DNA of 64,000 nt from Ecdyonurus torrentis (taxonomy: Eukaryota; Arthropoda; Insecta; Ephemeroptera; Heptageniidae), in the NCBI GenBank assembly GCA_949318235.1, contig OX439131.1:12947700-13011699 (forward strand), read 5' to 3'. Position 1 is the stretch's first letter, and every line of letters begins with the position of its first letter. This document shows, piece after piece, positions 63,863 to 64,000 of this stretch. The notes under the pieces were generated by a model. It saw nothing but the letters and a program-made list of their open reading frames with translations, did not search any database and was not told the origin of the DNA. The position numbers and the translations under genes are program-made.

Positions 63863-64000
63863 TATTAAAATTATTTTCAACAGTTATCAAAATTTCCTCC
63901 TTATTATAATATTAAAAAAAAAAAAAAAAAAACTCTCAACGTTCTTTTATTGATACCATATTGCAAGCGTTGATATATATGTTCAATTCCATTGAGAAAT
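63863..64000. other. 5' flank of SPH3
   Basis: Short stretch with a poly-A run at about 63914-63931. No promoter motif is called. Confidence 0.3.

Overview
The window is AT-rich, intron-dense nuclear DNA from an arthropod. Short exons with consistent GT/AG junctions, many (TA)n, (CA)n, (AG)n and (ATTC)n microsatellites, and chitin synthase, clip-domain and serine-protease-homolog genes together suggest a crustacean, probably malacostracan. The lineage is inference and I cannot name a species. No rRNA, tRNA, CRISPR or bacterial gene was seen. Genes were built by joining exons whose phases agree.

Layout. (1) 0.2-14.3 kb: two inter-alpha-trypsin-inhibitor heavy-chain-like (ITIH) paralogs, tail to tail. 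The + strand copy enters from the left edge and stops at 4646. The - strand copy (14345 to 5338, 16 exons, 897 aa) is complete. Both end in a six-cysteine clip-like domain. (2) 15.8-17.7 kb: 3' part of a small multi-pass membrane protein gene. (3) 18-21.6 kb: repeats, including a 0.5 kb near-perfect inverted duplication that carries a mirrored signal-peptide exon. (4) 21.7-33.7 kb: an intact chitin synthase (CHS-A, 22 coding exons, 1597 aa). (5) 33.7-37.1 kb: repeats plus two gene relics. (6) 37.7-53.4 kb: a second chitin synthase (CHS-B) with the same exon plan but a catalytic EDR to ENR change, an 11-bp tandem duplication that frameshifts exon 15, and a one-base loss at the exon 22 donor. 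It is probably a young pseudogene. (7) 55.0-63.9 kb: three - strand clip-type serine protease homologs (SPH1-3), all lacking the catalytic serine. SPH2 also carries a frameshifting 13-bp duplication, and an intron of SPH3 holds a 1.24 kb foldback element.

The relics explain the architecture. At 36.3 kb lies a decayed last exon of an SPH1-like gene, downstream of CHS-A in the same relation that SPH1 has to CHS-B. At 36.9-37.1 kb lie two decayed exons of the membrane-protein gene, upstream of CHS-B in the same relation that the live gene has to CHS-A. The simplest reading is a tandem duplication of a unit (membrane gene - chitin synthase - SPH) followed by reciprocal loss.

Functionally the window pairs chitin production at the apical membrane (CHS) with secreted clip-domain proteins of the kind used in melanization and cuticle or matrix assembly. 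A joint role is inference from proximity only. The least expected features are the C-terminal clip domains on the ITIH-like proteins and the active-site-degenerate second chitin synthase.
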